This document shows, in pieces, positions 11,691 through 22,480 of a stretch of 33,800 bases of DNA. Origin of the DNA: Chromera velia (Eukaryota > Sar > Chromeraceae); contig JAHBMJ010000042.1 in NCBI GenBank assembly GCA_018398765.1, positions 25,001 to 58,800 on the forward strand. The letters run 5' to 3'. Both the position numbers and the translations under genes were made by a program. Position 1 is the stretch's first letter. Each line of letters begins with the position of its first letter. The notes under the pieces were generated by a model. It was given only the letters and a program-made list of their open reading frames with translations. It made no database searches and had not been told where the DNA came from.

Positions 11691-11875
11691 TGGACATCGT
11701 TTTGTTCAGAGCCTTTCATATACACCTCAATTATATGTGAGACAGTGAGTGAATAAGGGTGTGACGGAATGAGAGACGCTCAGTGTGAGAGAGCTGGGCA
11801 GAAAACGTTTGATTGTCTGTTGTACGATGAATTTGAAATCCAATCCGTCAAATTTGAATGTAAGTCAGACAAGCA

Positions 11876-12001
11876 CGGACAGACAGATGGACACACAGAC
11901 AGAGAGACAGACAGACAGACAGACCGACCGACAGACAGATTATATCATCTTTTCTTCACTTCACTTTTTCCGAATCACTTCCTTTCTTTCGGACAGACAG
12001 G

Positions 12002-12047
<46 letters not shown>

Positions 12048-12098
12048 CGGACTGACATGGATTGACACAAACAGACAGACAGATAGACAAATACACAG
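11876..12098 (+). repeat. Two (CAGA)n microsatellite blocks
   Basis: CAGA tracts at about 11876-11939 and 11993-12098 are separated by a 50-base pyrimidine-rich stretch. Frames over them give only repetitive TDRQ peptides. Confidence 0.9.
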
Positions 12099-12540
12099 AT
12101 AGAATGAATAGGGAGTGAGAGGGAGCAAGCCAAATTGAGCCAACAGTCATACTGAATGACTTTTGATGTATACAGTCTTCTTTTTATTCTCTTTTTGCAC
12201 TCATTCGTTTCCTTTTGGTTTTTGACCTTGCTGCAGACGGACTTCGACAAATGTAGATGATGGTCGCACCTCTCTAAGGCCACGTGATGCTTGAGATGGA
12301 CCCGACGAGAATTTCTGACGATGATACAATCCAATCGGTATGGCCATGACAAAAGTCTGGCCGCTTGACCCCTCGCTGTCTGTCTCTGCAAACGGCTGCT
12401 GTAGTGGCATGAATAACTCGGATTAGCATCGATCAAGCTGTTGAGAGTGTGGGGGGCTTTGGGTTGACTATTAATTAACCGGCTCATGGCTATGACGCAA
12501 GTCGGGCCGCTCAACTCCATACTGTTCCTCTCGACACAGC
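12099..12540. other. Spacer with a diverged direct repeat
   Basis: No convincing gene. Two related stretches, ATGGCCATGACAAAAGTC (about 12340) and ATGGCTATGACGCAAGTC (about 12485), each followed by a similar GGCCGCT string, point to an old duplication. Confidence 0.5.
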
Positions 12541-12541
12541 G

Positions 12542-13318
12542 ATGCCACAGTACCTCAACTACACCCCTGGGTCCATATCATTCTGTAATATCATCCCGAT
12601 GCTGAAAGCGAGAGTGTCTGCTTTGAGACGGGTGGGCGCGGCTGTTCGCTTGCATGCTCGGGCGAAAGCCGGACTCTCTTTCTCTCTTACTAACAGGGAT
12701 AGGAAGCTCCTGAATGACTTGCGACTACTCTATGAAGCCAACTTTCAAGGAGAGGTATCTGAGGCGCAGAAGATTCTGAAGTGCTACCTCAGCTACCTAT
12801 TCAGCGTCCCTTTGCTGAAGAACCAGGAAAAGCGGAGGGTGGCGAAGTGAGAAGATGTCCCTATCATGTCTAAGGGGGCAGGTGGGGGGAAGATGGAGCT
12901 TCGGTTTCCTTACAGGGAGGTCCAACCGCCAGGGGGGGGCAAGATGAGTGAGAGAGAGTGGGGAAGTCTGGGAGAGAGAATCGCCGACCTTATCCTCCCC
13001 ATCATCCAGCAGAGTTGCAACGCCAATCTGTCACGGATGGGGGAAGCGATCGAGCGATTCGCTCAGGCAATCTCTTTTGAGTATGAGGCGCTGTGTGGGA
13101 TGCAGGTCTCCATCCCATCCCTTGGGACCTCCTTCTCCGTCCATAGCTCCATGGACAGCCTTAAGACTGCCGTCTTCAACGGTGTATGTCATCGAACCAA
13201 CATAAAAATGCACCCAGTCTGCGGTGAAGAGGGTGCGACAGGGATTCTTGAGCTTGTGAGGGGAGCCCTGGGACTCGGGAAGCTAACCATCCCGGCAGTC
13301 CTGAAATCATGGGAGTGA
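12542..13318 (+). pseudogene. Unrecognised reading frame broken by one in-frame TGA
   Basis: A single frame runs from ATG at 12542 to a TGA at 13316-13318 and is interrupted only by TGA at 12848-12850. The first part (102 aa) has Arg/Lys-rich helical sequence such as LKARVSALRRVGAAVRLHAR. The second part (150 aa) has LGERIADLILPIIQQSCN and SFSVHSSMDSLKTAVF. I recognise no family. TGA could have come from CGA by one transition. It may be one decayed gene or an element ORF, as with the broken frame at 10558-11370. Confidence 0.4.
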
Positions 13319-13845
13319 ATGTGCCCATCAGTTGGAAAAGAGTTGTCATTGAGGCTCTGCCCCACCATCAGGTCCACCATGGGCTCAAACCTATATATGT
13401 ATAATATGTTAAACCTTGAAAACCTATAACTTAGAATTGCACTGGTGGATTATGATTCATTATTAAACTCCACTGACTCAATTTAGTTTAAAGTTTAAAC
13501 TAGATTTAAACTAAAATTTAAACAAAAAAAACTAATATTTATCTATTGATTTATTTTTAATTGATTTATAAAGTGAAAAAACCAGAGAAACAAATATATG
13601 GTAGTTTAATTGCCAGTGGTAGTAGTTTGATTACGGTAGTATACTAGTAGTAAATTTAAATTTTTCCTTTAATTATACATATAAACATTATAAGAGGAAC
13701 CCTTTTTAATTAATATACCTTAGAAAGATATAAGAAGTCCATGTGGAAGTCAATGTAGCCTATTGAAGTAAGTTTATAGAATTCTTTAAGTTCAGCTTCA
13801 ATAAAGTACTCAAAATTTGTATTCAAAAACCAGCTTTGTAGTTGA
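13319..13845. other. AT-rich spacer downstream of the arrestin gene
   Basis: Very AT-rich and closed in all frames. It contains closely spaced TTTAAAC/GTTTAAA motifs (about 13487-13522) that could pair with each other. The arrestin 3' UTR and polyadenylation site should lie here, but no clear signal was fixed. Confidence 0.5.
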
Positions 13846-16723
13846 TCATGCTTCATACCCAGGCAAGGAGCTGTTAGAGGGGACCCGCTGCTGCGGCTGT
13901 TGGGCTTGCGCTGCTGGCGTCTCTACTTGGGGCTGGTGGGGAAGGTTGGCAGACTGAGACTGCCCCGGGGGGGGTTCCTGCTGCTCCTTGGCCTCGGGAG
14001 ACTGAGGTGCCTGTGTTCCTTGGGGAGGTTGGACTTGTGGTTGTTGTCCTCCGGGCACCGTGGCTGGGGGTGGGGGGGTGTCGCCGTAGGGGGGGGGGAT
14101 TTGTCCGATANNNNNNNNTGTCCGATAGTGACAGCGTCATTTCTGCGGGGGTTCCAGTAATCCGGGGGTCTTTCGGGTACCTGCGGGGCCTGTGGAGGGG
14201 GAGGGGCGTCTTGCATCTGAACGATGGTGATGACAGGGATGGCAGCCATGGAGGGGCTCCCCGTGGGAGAGGGGGTAATCTGGTTGGGAAAGCCTCGAAC
14301 GACCAGGGGGAGGACGACGGGCGGGCCTTGAGACTTCAGAGGGCCTATCAGGGGGGTCAGAGTCCTGCATGCATGCGGGGGGAGTCAGATTGGCGTTCAG
14401 GCAGGCATCTAGCCAGGTTTCGCGTCAGGGTGGACAGAGACGAGCACGCTCAGATATAGATGGACGAACAAAAGGTGCAAATGGATGTAGGAATGGATAG
14501 ATGGATAGATGGATGGATGGATGGATGGAAGGAATGATGGAAGGATGGAAGGATGGAAGGAAGGATAAGGTCAGAGGTCTACATTCAAGGAAAGGATGCA
14601 TGAGGAGCCAGCCAGCGCAGGAAGAAGTCAGTGAAAGCAGCCAGCAAAGGGCGCATTGTTTTTCTCTTTGCAAACACGGGTGTGTATGTGTGTCGACGTT
14701 GATTCTCGTGAACGCCTTCGACAGTCTTTGAACAAAGAGCTCAGCAAACTTTCCGAGGTCTGTCTCGATGAACCTCTTCCTCTTTCGCATGCGCGGATGA
14801 CAGGCTGACAGAGTGTGTGTGTTGGTAATCATGGGCGTCTGGATTGTTCCCGCCATGTTCCTTGGGAGGGCGATGCGGAGTTTTTGTTGGTGCTTCCCGG
14901 TGGGGAGACTGACAGGGACCTCGGTGTAAATCTGGAGGAACACGAAAGGACAGCCGACAGAGGAAATCGGCATGCAGCCAGTTGACATTGAAGGTAGACA
15001 GGAGAACATAGAACCCAGGCTGGGTACGGGCAGAGCCAATGCTTTTTGTTCCATGTAGACAGAAAGAGTAGAAGGGACCTCAAGAACGAAGGGGGACTTT
15101 GTGGAAGAAAAGGGGAAATACTGCGGCATGCCGACGAAACAGTTCGTTCACACTGTCACTACCGCCTTTCTCTTTCGGCGTCCCAGTCAAGCAGCTCTGA
15201 TCTGATTTCGATCCTTTTGTTTTCATCGCATGCTCGTCCGATCGAGTTTTGGGTCCACAGGACCGACCAAGCAGTCCAAAGAAAGGAAGAGAAAACAAAA
15301 AGAGCTCAGCGAAATGGACGCACATGTAACGAATTCGGAGGAAAAAGAAAAGAAGGGAATGGACAGGGGGGAAGTGGGCCCACCACTTTTGGTGCTCTCT
15401 TCAATTCTAATCCTTGTCAAAGCCCGATGGATCGCTCGATCCTTCCCTCACTCAAACTATGGGTCAATCAATGTGTTCGAACTAAAGTTACCCTGCCCAC
15501 CGACCGACCGACCAATCTACCCGTGTAGTGTTGCTGTCTGCCCTGCACTCTCCAGGCTGTGTGGGTCTCCACTCTCACCCTCACTCGGGAGACCCCACAC
15601 CAGCCGTTGTTCTCTGACCCCAACACCACTGTCACAGAAGTCCCTGCAGAAGGAAAAAGAAAGACAAACAATAAATGGATAGAAAGATCCGCGCACGTAC
15701 TCAATGCAGCACGCATCACGAGGTCTTGGGTGCAGCGAAGTAAAAATTCAAAAAGTTTCACGAAAAGATTCATGAGGCAAAGGCCGCAAAGCTGATTGAT
15801 TCAATTTGCTCTCCTTCCCCGACAAACACAGCATGCACAATGATTCCTTCTTCAACAACCCACCTACCAGGCGGATGCACGTCCGTCTCTGTGTGAGCTG
15901 TGAACGCCACCTTCCCTCCGAAGCAGGGCCCCGGCTGCATCCCTGAAGAGTACAAGGGAGAGGGCCCTTGAGGGACCCAGGCATCTGCTATGCGGAGCAT
16001 GTAGGAGGACGCTTTGACCTCCCCGGAGGAGGGTGTTCTGTACAGTGCGTGCAGCTCGTACCGGATCAACACGTTCCCTTTGCCGGCCATCTGGGCATTG
16101 AAGGACGGAGGCAGGTACTGGGGTAATGTGAAGTTGAAGGGAAACTCATACATTCTGCAATAAAACAAACATATTAATATATTTGAATTCACATGCATAC
16201 AGGGACGAATTCGTCATACCTTTCCGAATATTATCAATGCAGGCGCATACACATCCAGGTATGTATCGACGAACCGACAATGCGAGGTCCTAAAGAAAAG
16301 CAAAGGAAAGACATACAGCAAAGGCAGTGAAATGACTCTCCAGCCGCCTACCCCGGCTGAATCGTCCCTCCAAAGTTGGCCAGAGTGAAGCGCGTCCCCA
16401 TAAGGCTGAACTGTGCAGAAGGGCCGCTGCTGTCGAATCCCACCAGACCCCCTGATGTCATGCTGCAACTCTCATTTCCTGCATCAAGTCAGCACACCAA
16501 CACGGAGTGTGTGCAGCGAAACGACTAGAAAGATATTACATATCTCTTTTATATAGGCCAATGAAAATGTAAATGACACACCTGAAATGAGCACATCCAG
16601 GCAGGACACGGAGAATGCCTGTGGGGCTTCCACGTAGACGGTGCACCTGACTTCTTCCCCAGCCATGTAGGCCTCTCGCTCGGGTTTGATCAGGGTCCGG
16701 GGGACTCCGGTGGTATTTCCCAT
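13846..16723 (-). CDS. Alpha-arrestin (ARRDC/ART-like) with two PPxY motifs, 8 exons
   Basis: Predicted adaptor of about 473 aa that would link membrane cargo to HECT-type (Nedd4/Rsp5) ubiquitin ligases. Exons, high to low: 16723-16582, 16478-16352, 16289-16251, 16154-15868, 15643-15521, 15201-15122, 14931-14810, 14364-13846. Arrestin-N features are CTVYVEAPQAFSVSCLDVLI in exon 1 and YEFPFNFTLPQYLPPSF in exon 4. Arrestin-C features are GTSVTVVLGSENNGWCGV in exon 5 and VVLPLVVRGFP in exon 8. The Pro/Gln-rich tail holds PPDY (14157-14168) and PPPY (14086-14097). The start MGNTTGV fits an N-myristoylation pattern. An 8-N gap breaks the last exon; see the gap entry. The exon 3 donor is uncertain (16251 keeps frame, the stronger site at 16220 does not), and exon 6 rests mainly on phase. 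Confidence 0.85.
14102..14127. other. False assembly gap (8 N) flanked by a 9-bp duplicate
   Basis: Eight Ns at 14111-14118 are bordered on both sides by TGTCCGATA (14102-14110 and 14119-14127). The 17 extra bases shift the arrestin frame. If the two copies are treated as one, the frame runs straight from DAVTIG into QIPPPYGDTPPPP and on to the stop, so this is most likely one sequence joined wrongly. Confidence 0.85.
14497..14562 (+). repeat. (GGAT)n / (GGAA)n microsatellite in intron 7 of the arrestin gene
   Basis: Tandem GGAT units with GGAA variants. On the transcribed (minus) strand this is a CCAT/CCTT pyrimidine-rich tract within the intron before the last exon. Confidence 0.9.
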
Positions 16724-17438
16724 CTTTTCTTTCTCTCTTGATCGCCGAGAATCTAACGAATGCCAGGGAGCAACAGGTAGAGGTTTTGAGGATATAATAC
16801 AGAGATGCCAGATTTGCAACCTAACGCACGAACTCAGCTCGGGGTGAAGAAATGATGAATGAAGAGAGGAACGGTTTGCCGACCGGCTTGGTTTGCCTAA
16901 TCTGACAGCGTGGGAGCTGCCAGATTCTCTTCCCATGCATGAGAGAGATTGAAAGAGATACGGCGAAAGCTTTGTCACTTTGAAGGTCAGACACTCTGAT
17001 ACATAGTCTGCAGCGCGCCGCCTCCGGACCCGGGCCCCTCGATCGATCGAGGATCGATCGATCATATCATATATGGGGCGCGCCGCCATGCATGGCGCCG
17101 CCGAAAGTCTTCGGGCGCCGCCGCACATGCAGTCTGGTGTGTTTTGCTGTCTCCTCCAACAGACCCTTTCTGACAAACTGTCCCCCCCCATCTGTTTTCC
17201 ACGAGATTCCTCTAACGCCACACAGGCACACGACCGAGCCGGAGTCAAGAGAGAGAATCCTGGCTCTTTTTATGCACTTTGTGCGTGAAACTGGTGAATT
17301 GCATTTGGGAGTGCACTCTGTAGAGATGCACAAACGGTTCTCAACGCGCGAAAACGGCAAGGGGATGGTCTTACCTGACCCTGCCCACACTAGGAGCAGG
17401 GGTGAGGGCCACTGAGTGGTTGGTGGAAGGGGTTCAGA
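16724..17438. promoter_or_regulatory. Divergent intergenic region, candidate bidirectional promoter
   Basis: The arrestin and PCIF1-like genes start 715 bases apart on opposite strands. The middle holds a 16-bp perfect palindrome CCTCGATCGATCGAGG (17037-17052), followed by more GATCGATC and an ATATCATATATG string. A 14-bp perfect palindrome CGCCATGCATGGCG (17084-17097) lies in a GC-rich block. These could be protein-binding sites, but function is inferred only from position. No TATA box or start site is certain, and the region must also hold both 5' UTRs. Confidence 0.45.
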
Positions 17439-20400
17439 ATGTCGGACAGAGACGCGCACAGAGCGGGGGGGGGATGGGAGTCTTCCAATTGGAGAGACTC
17501 TGCAGACGATCGCTCATATGTTCCGGGTGTGTCGTTCAAGAGCATGAACAGGAAGAAGGGTGGCGGATACACGCACTTCAGCAGCCACCAAAGAGAGCCA
17601 CGCGGTGGTGGTGGGGACAGAGATAGAGATGGATTTCGAGAGCGTAGAGGTTCCTGGGACTGGAGGGATAGGGACAGGGAGACGAGAGACCGCCGTGATT
17701 CCTGGGACAGTCAGGGGGGCAGAAAGCAACAGACGGCAGTTCGGTCATCTCAAGGACCTCCGGAGAGTCCGGGGGCTGCTGGGCGCGATATCTCGTGTCT
17801 TCTTGCTGACACACCTCAGCCTTGGAAGAGGGAGAGGGGGAGCGTCGGCAATGCGCACTCGTCATCTGGGACCGTGGGAGGTTCGAATGCGCACGGTGCG
17901 GGAGGTAACCGAGGAGGTCGGGGGACCGGAGGAAAAAACGCGGCATCAGACTTTGGGGAGATCGAGTGGCGTGACGGGAGACCGTTCAGGAAAGGTGGGC
18001 AGGGAGGGCGAATCTACTTGACCAGGCCGTCCAGAGAGGCGAGCTCGCACACTTTTTGTTTTCCGTCCACATAAGATAAAAGCAGTATGAGGAAACTTGC
18101 GAGAGACGGCAGGAATGTGGCCTTCTTCTTTCTTCTCCGGCATTTCCCGCCAGGGAGCAATCAAGAGTGCAAGAGAAGAACTTGACAAATGCGTTTGCTG
18201 CCATAAATTTTACAGCGTGTGACGCAACAACCGCATCTGTATGTATCCACGTTCTGTTGCTTTTCTCTTTATGTGCAGGTGCCCCTTTGTGGGACTTTTC
18301 TGTGGATACTCACCCTTCAGTATGGGGAGAGAGGGAAGACTTGGCAGCGCTGGAGGAGGTGCACCCCCTGACTGAGTATAAACGGAGCCGACACGTCAGT
18401 TCAGACCCTTTGATGTTCACGTTTACGTTCGATCATGTGGTGCTGTTTGTCTTGTCGGAGTCCACTTTGTCTTTTTCATTTCAAACAATCCTGTGGCCAC
18501 TGGATGGAAGGTGATGAGTGTCTGCGCAGCACACTGGGCCCGCAAAGCAAATGTCTCTTGGATTTTTCAATCTTTGAGGCCGTCTTCATTCTTCCAGCAC
18601 ATGTGCCTGATCTCGGTCTACAGCCCACCTCTCGATCCCCTCTCCCCTCTCCCCTCTCCTGTTCTTTGCAGGTTCTCCGTTTACAGCGCAGATATCGTCT
18701 GTGGTGCCGTCAGGAGATGGGTCTGGCAGAGCCTCCCGGAGACTCTCTTGACCGGTTTCTCCTGCACGGCCTCGCGCTACCCCGTCTCCCTGCGCCTCCC
18801 GGGTTTCCTTCTCATTGCAGATGGAAGAAACCCGAGGGGGTTGCAGAGGCACAACAGGGGCAGGGAAGTCTGCCTGCCGAGGCAGTCTCTTCGAATGGTC
18901 TCACTTGGTCCACCGTCGTCTCGTCAGATTCCTCCCTGTCGTGGCCAGGAAAGCCCAAAAAAGTGAAAAGACGGAGGTATAGGAGAGCGAGAAATCCCGA
19001 AGAAAGAGAAGAGCATGAACGAAAGAAGGCACTCAGAAGAGCTATTGCAGAGAAAGACAGAGACGCATCTTTGTCTTCTGCGTCTGATTCAGACTCCTCC
19101 AGAAGTTCCGCAGCTTCTCGAGTCGAGGCTGCGGCGCCTCACAGAGATGAACCCCCGATATCAGACCCGACGCCCCCCCCGACCCCCCCCGCAGCAGAAG
19201 AAGAGCCCCCCCCGCCCCCAAAGAAGAAAGGGTGGGGAAAAGTAGACGAAGATAGTCCAAGGACAAAAGCAGCAACCCCCTCTCCCTCAAATCCCGAAGA
19301 GGATGCAACTGTGGAGAAAGAGGAGAAGGAGACTCCCTCTAAAGAGGATACTAATTTTCCTTCCTTGTCTTCTTCTGCCTTCCCTTCTCTTGCTGCTTTG
19401 CGCACTTCTCAACAGGTGTCGAAGAAAGGAGGAAAAAAGGGAGGACAGAAACAACACCAGCAAAACGAGCCCGCCCACCCAACCTCCTCTCTGCCGGTCC
19501 CCCCCCCTCAACCAAGCGCTGCCGTCACTCCCACAGCTACTGCTGAAGATGAAGTGGCAGACGCGTCTGGTCGCCAGAGTGAGGCCAGGGGGGGGCCCTC
19601 CCCTGGAGGGGTGGGCGGGCGGGTGTCAGGCGCTCGTAATCGAAGGCGAAAGCGTCTGGGCAACAAGGCCGCCCGTGCTGGCAAGAAGACAGACGCAGAT
19701 AGGGAAGGGGGTACGGGTGACGGCCATTCCGAGCTATCTTCTGCCGTTACGCCTGCGGGTGTGTTTGCGTCCTCCCCCGCCTCCACGGCTGGAGTGACTT
19801 TGAAAGCTGAGCAGAGCGGGAGGGAGGAGCTTGGTGGAGAGTCTGGGGGGCATCAGACGCAAAGAGAGGCTGCGGAAGATCTTCGCAGAGTAGAGGAAGA
19901 GGAGGAGGGGGGTTGTTTGAGCAACGACAAAACAGCACCTTCAGGAGCAGGAGTAGCCGGCCCTAGCCCAAAGGCAGCAGCTGAGAAGGAAGAAAAGGGG
20001 ACAAAAGATGATGACCCACTCCTCAGAGCACCAGAAAGGGCTCTGGAAACTGACGTGCGTCTCTCTCTCTCTTTCCTCTCTTGCTCGTCCCATCTCTTTC
20101 TGTCTTTCTTCTGTGCTTCTCTATCCTTCTTCCCATCTCTTTTTTTGTCTACCTTGTAGCATTCTCAAGACCCCCCTGTCCCTCTGTGGGGAACTCCAAC
20201 ATTTTTTTTGTCGGTTGTGTGTTCTGGCTCTTTGGAAATTTGGACAGCACAAAGTCAGATTTTTCGATTGTTCGCTAAGTCCTTCACCTTTTGCACACTT
20301 CTGCTTTGCCTCTCTGTTGCTGCTCTGTCTGAACGAGCTTATGCAGGTTCTGCGGCGTGAGCTGATAGCCGAGTTGCCATTTCGTCTTCCTCTCTCACAG

Positions 20401-22410
20401 GTGGGCTTCTTTTTTCCTTTCTTTCATTGTCGCTGTATTTTTTGCACTGTAGACATTCACTCCACTCCTTGATCGAATTACAGCAAGAACTGTCTCTCCC
20501 ACGACAAAATAAGTGGGAAGGGTTGCGCACGGATGAAAACGTGGAGAGAGAGAGAAAGAGACAGAGAAGCAGAGACAAAAGCAGACCATTTTCATAAGAA
20601 AGGCAGCACGTTTGTCCAAAGACCTTCCTTCCTCTTTGATCAAGACGTTCCCTTGCCGCTTCCACGTTACAAAAGGAGGGGTAGTCAGTGACTGCACTTC
20701 TTTTCTCTTTTCTCTGTCTCATTTTGTCATTGCTGTAAGTAAACACTCCAAACATGCATCGCAGGATGAATGGAGGGCTCAGCATAGGGTATCTGCGTAT
20801 CTGCGCAAATCCGAGGAGCTTCTTCGGAAGGTCCGGAGGTTGGTCGAGCGCCCCCACCCTCACGAGCTAGAGGCCGCTCGAGATCTGGCGCTCCAGATTG
20901 ACGCGGCAATGCGGGGGAGAAAGGCGGCGGTGCGATTCGTCCCTTCTCGGTCCTCTCCGTCTTATCAACAGGCAAACGAGCCAGATGAGCCTCTGTCTCG
21001 AGGAGAGAAGAAAAAGAACAAGAAAAGGAGAAAGAAGAGCGAGACCACCGTGCAACAAAGTCTCGGGGGGGAGGGACTTAAAACCGCCGTTCACCCGCCG
21101 CTCCCTTCTCTTTCAGTTGCGGCCTCAGGGCGCCCCCCGAAATCGCCTCCCCCCGTCCCCCCTTCTCCCCTCACGCAACCCCCACAACAGCAACCGCAGC
21201 AGCAGCAAAGTTTGCAAGTGCCGTCTCCATCAGTGTGCCCCGGAAACGGCAAAATCGAAAAGGAGAAAGAAAAAGAAAGATCTGCTGCCAACGGTCCGAA
21301 CGGAAGCCGGTCGGGAAGTCCGAATTATTCGGGCAAAGATTCTCCAGCCCCTTCCGAGACCTTCCCTGCCCTTTCGCCTCCAATGGGCGGAATGGCTCCC
21401 TCTGCTTCCTCCCGAGCGTCCACTACAGTGCCTCCAGGGGGGGCCCGGGGGAATTGTGGGGCGGTGGGAGAAGGGGGAGGCAGCGTCTTGCCCCCCTTGG
21501 CGGAAAGCGAGCGAGAGTCTGTTCGTGGAGAATGTGAAAGTACTGTCGATGGGGGGACGTTCGCGTTGACTGAGAGCGATACCGAAGATCCGTTACTGTG
21601 CCCTTCTGCCGTCGGCACCGCGCTTTTTGCCTCTCCTCTTCAGCGTCGTGCTGCCACAGGGGACGGAGGACTGACGCACGCAGCGGCCTCCTCGTCTGCG
21701 TCTTCTTCTTCTGCAGCTGCTGTGCGCGCGCACAGCGATGGTAATTCTTTGCACCCACCTCCTGAGGGGGTGGTGGTTCTTTTTGACCATATAGAGGAGT
21801 CCCTGGAACAATTAAATGAGCTTTTAGGGACTGCTGACAGTGGGAGGGGGGGATCGTCCTCATCCCCCTGTCCCCCATTTTCAATAGCCAGGGAGGCGTT
21901 TGCCTTCCGGAGACTTCGAGAGCTTCGAGGTCTCTTGTGTATTGCCGCGGAAAAGGAGTCTATGGAACTCCTGCGTGAAGAAACAAAAGAGAAAGAGAGG
22001 GAACAAGAGAAAGACAAAGATATAGATGAAAAGGAAGAGAAGGAGGAAGAGGAGAAAGAGAATGGGTCTTTAATTGATGAGATTCAGAGTCAGAAAGAGA
22101 GAGAGAAAGAGAAAGAAAAGGAGGTTTCCGGTTGGCGTGCGGCAGTCAGGTTAATTCACGCCACGCTGATCCATTTGTGGAAGCCGATAGTGTCCCCTTT
22201 GGTAGACCGGGTCTTGGAGCTTTTGGAGTCGGAGGTTCACCACACATCGGTGTGTTTGAAGGAGCTTCGTGACCTGACGTGGGAGAGTGCGGAGAGGGAG
22301 GGAGAACCTCCGCCGGTGATTCGAGCGCACAATGGAGGTTCGTCGTTTCCTTCATGTGATGCTCAACAATAGGGCAGAGAGAGGGAAAAGCGATGAAACA
22401 CACAAGTACA

Positions 22411-22480
<70 letters not shown>

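Noticed and set aside
11176-11725. Minus-strand Ser/Leu-rich open frames
   Set aside because: They are translation of the GA microsatellite and not coding.
14111-14118. N run as a true unknown-length gap
   Set aside because: The same 9 bases flank it, and collapsing them restores the reading frame.
17439-22372. Treating exons 1-5 as a separate RNA-binding gene upstream of PCIF1
   Set aside because: Exons 2-4 match the N-terminal PCIF1 core (PLWDFSVDT, EPPGDS, LPFRL) and all intron phases join without break to the methyltransferase exons.
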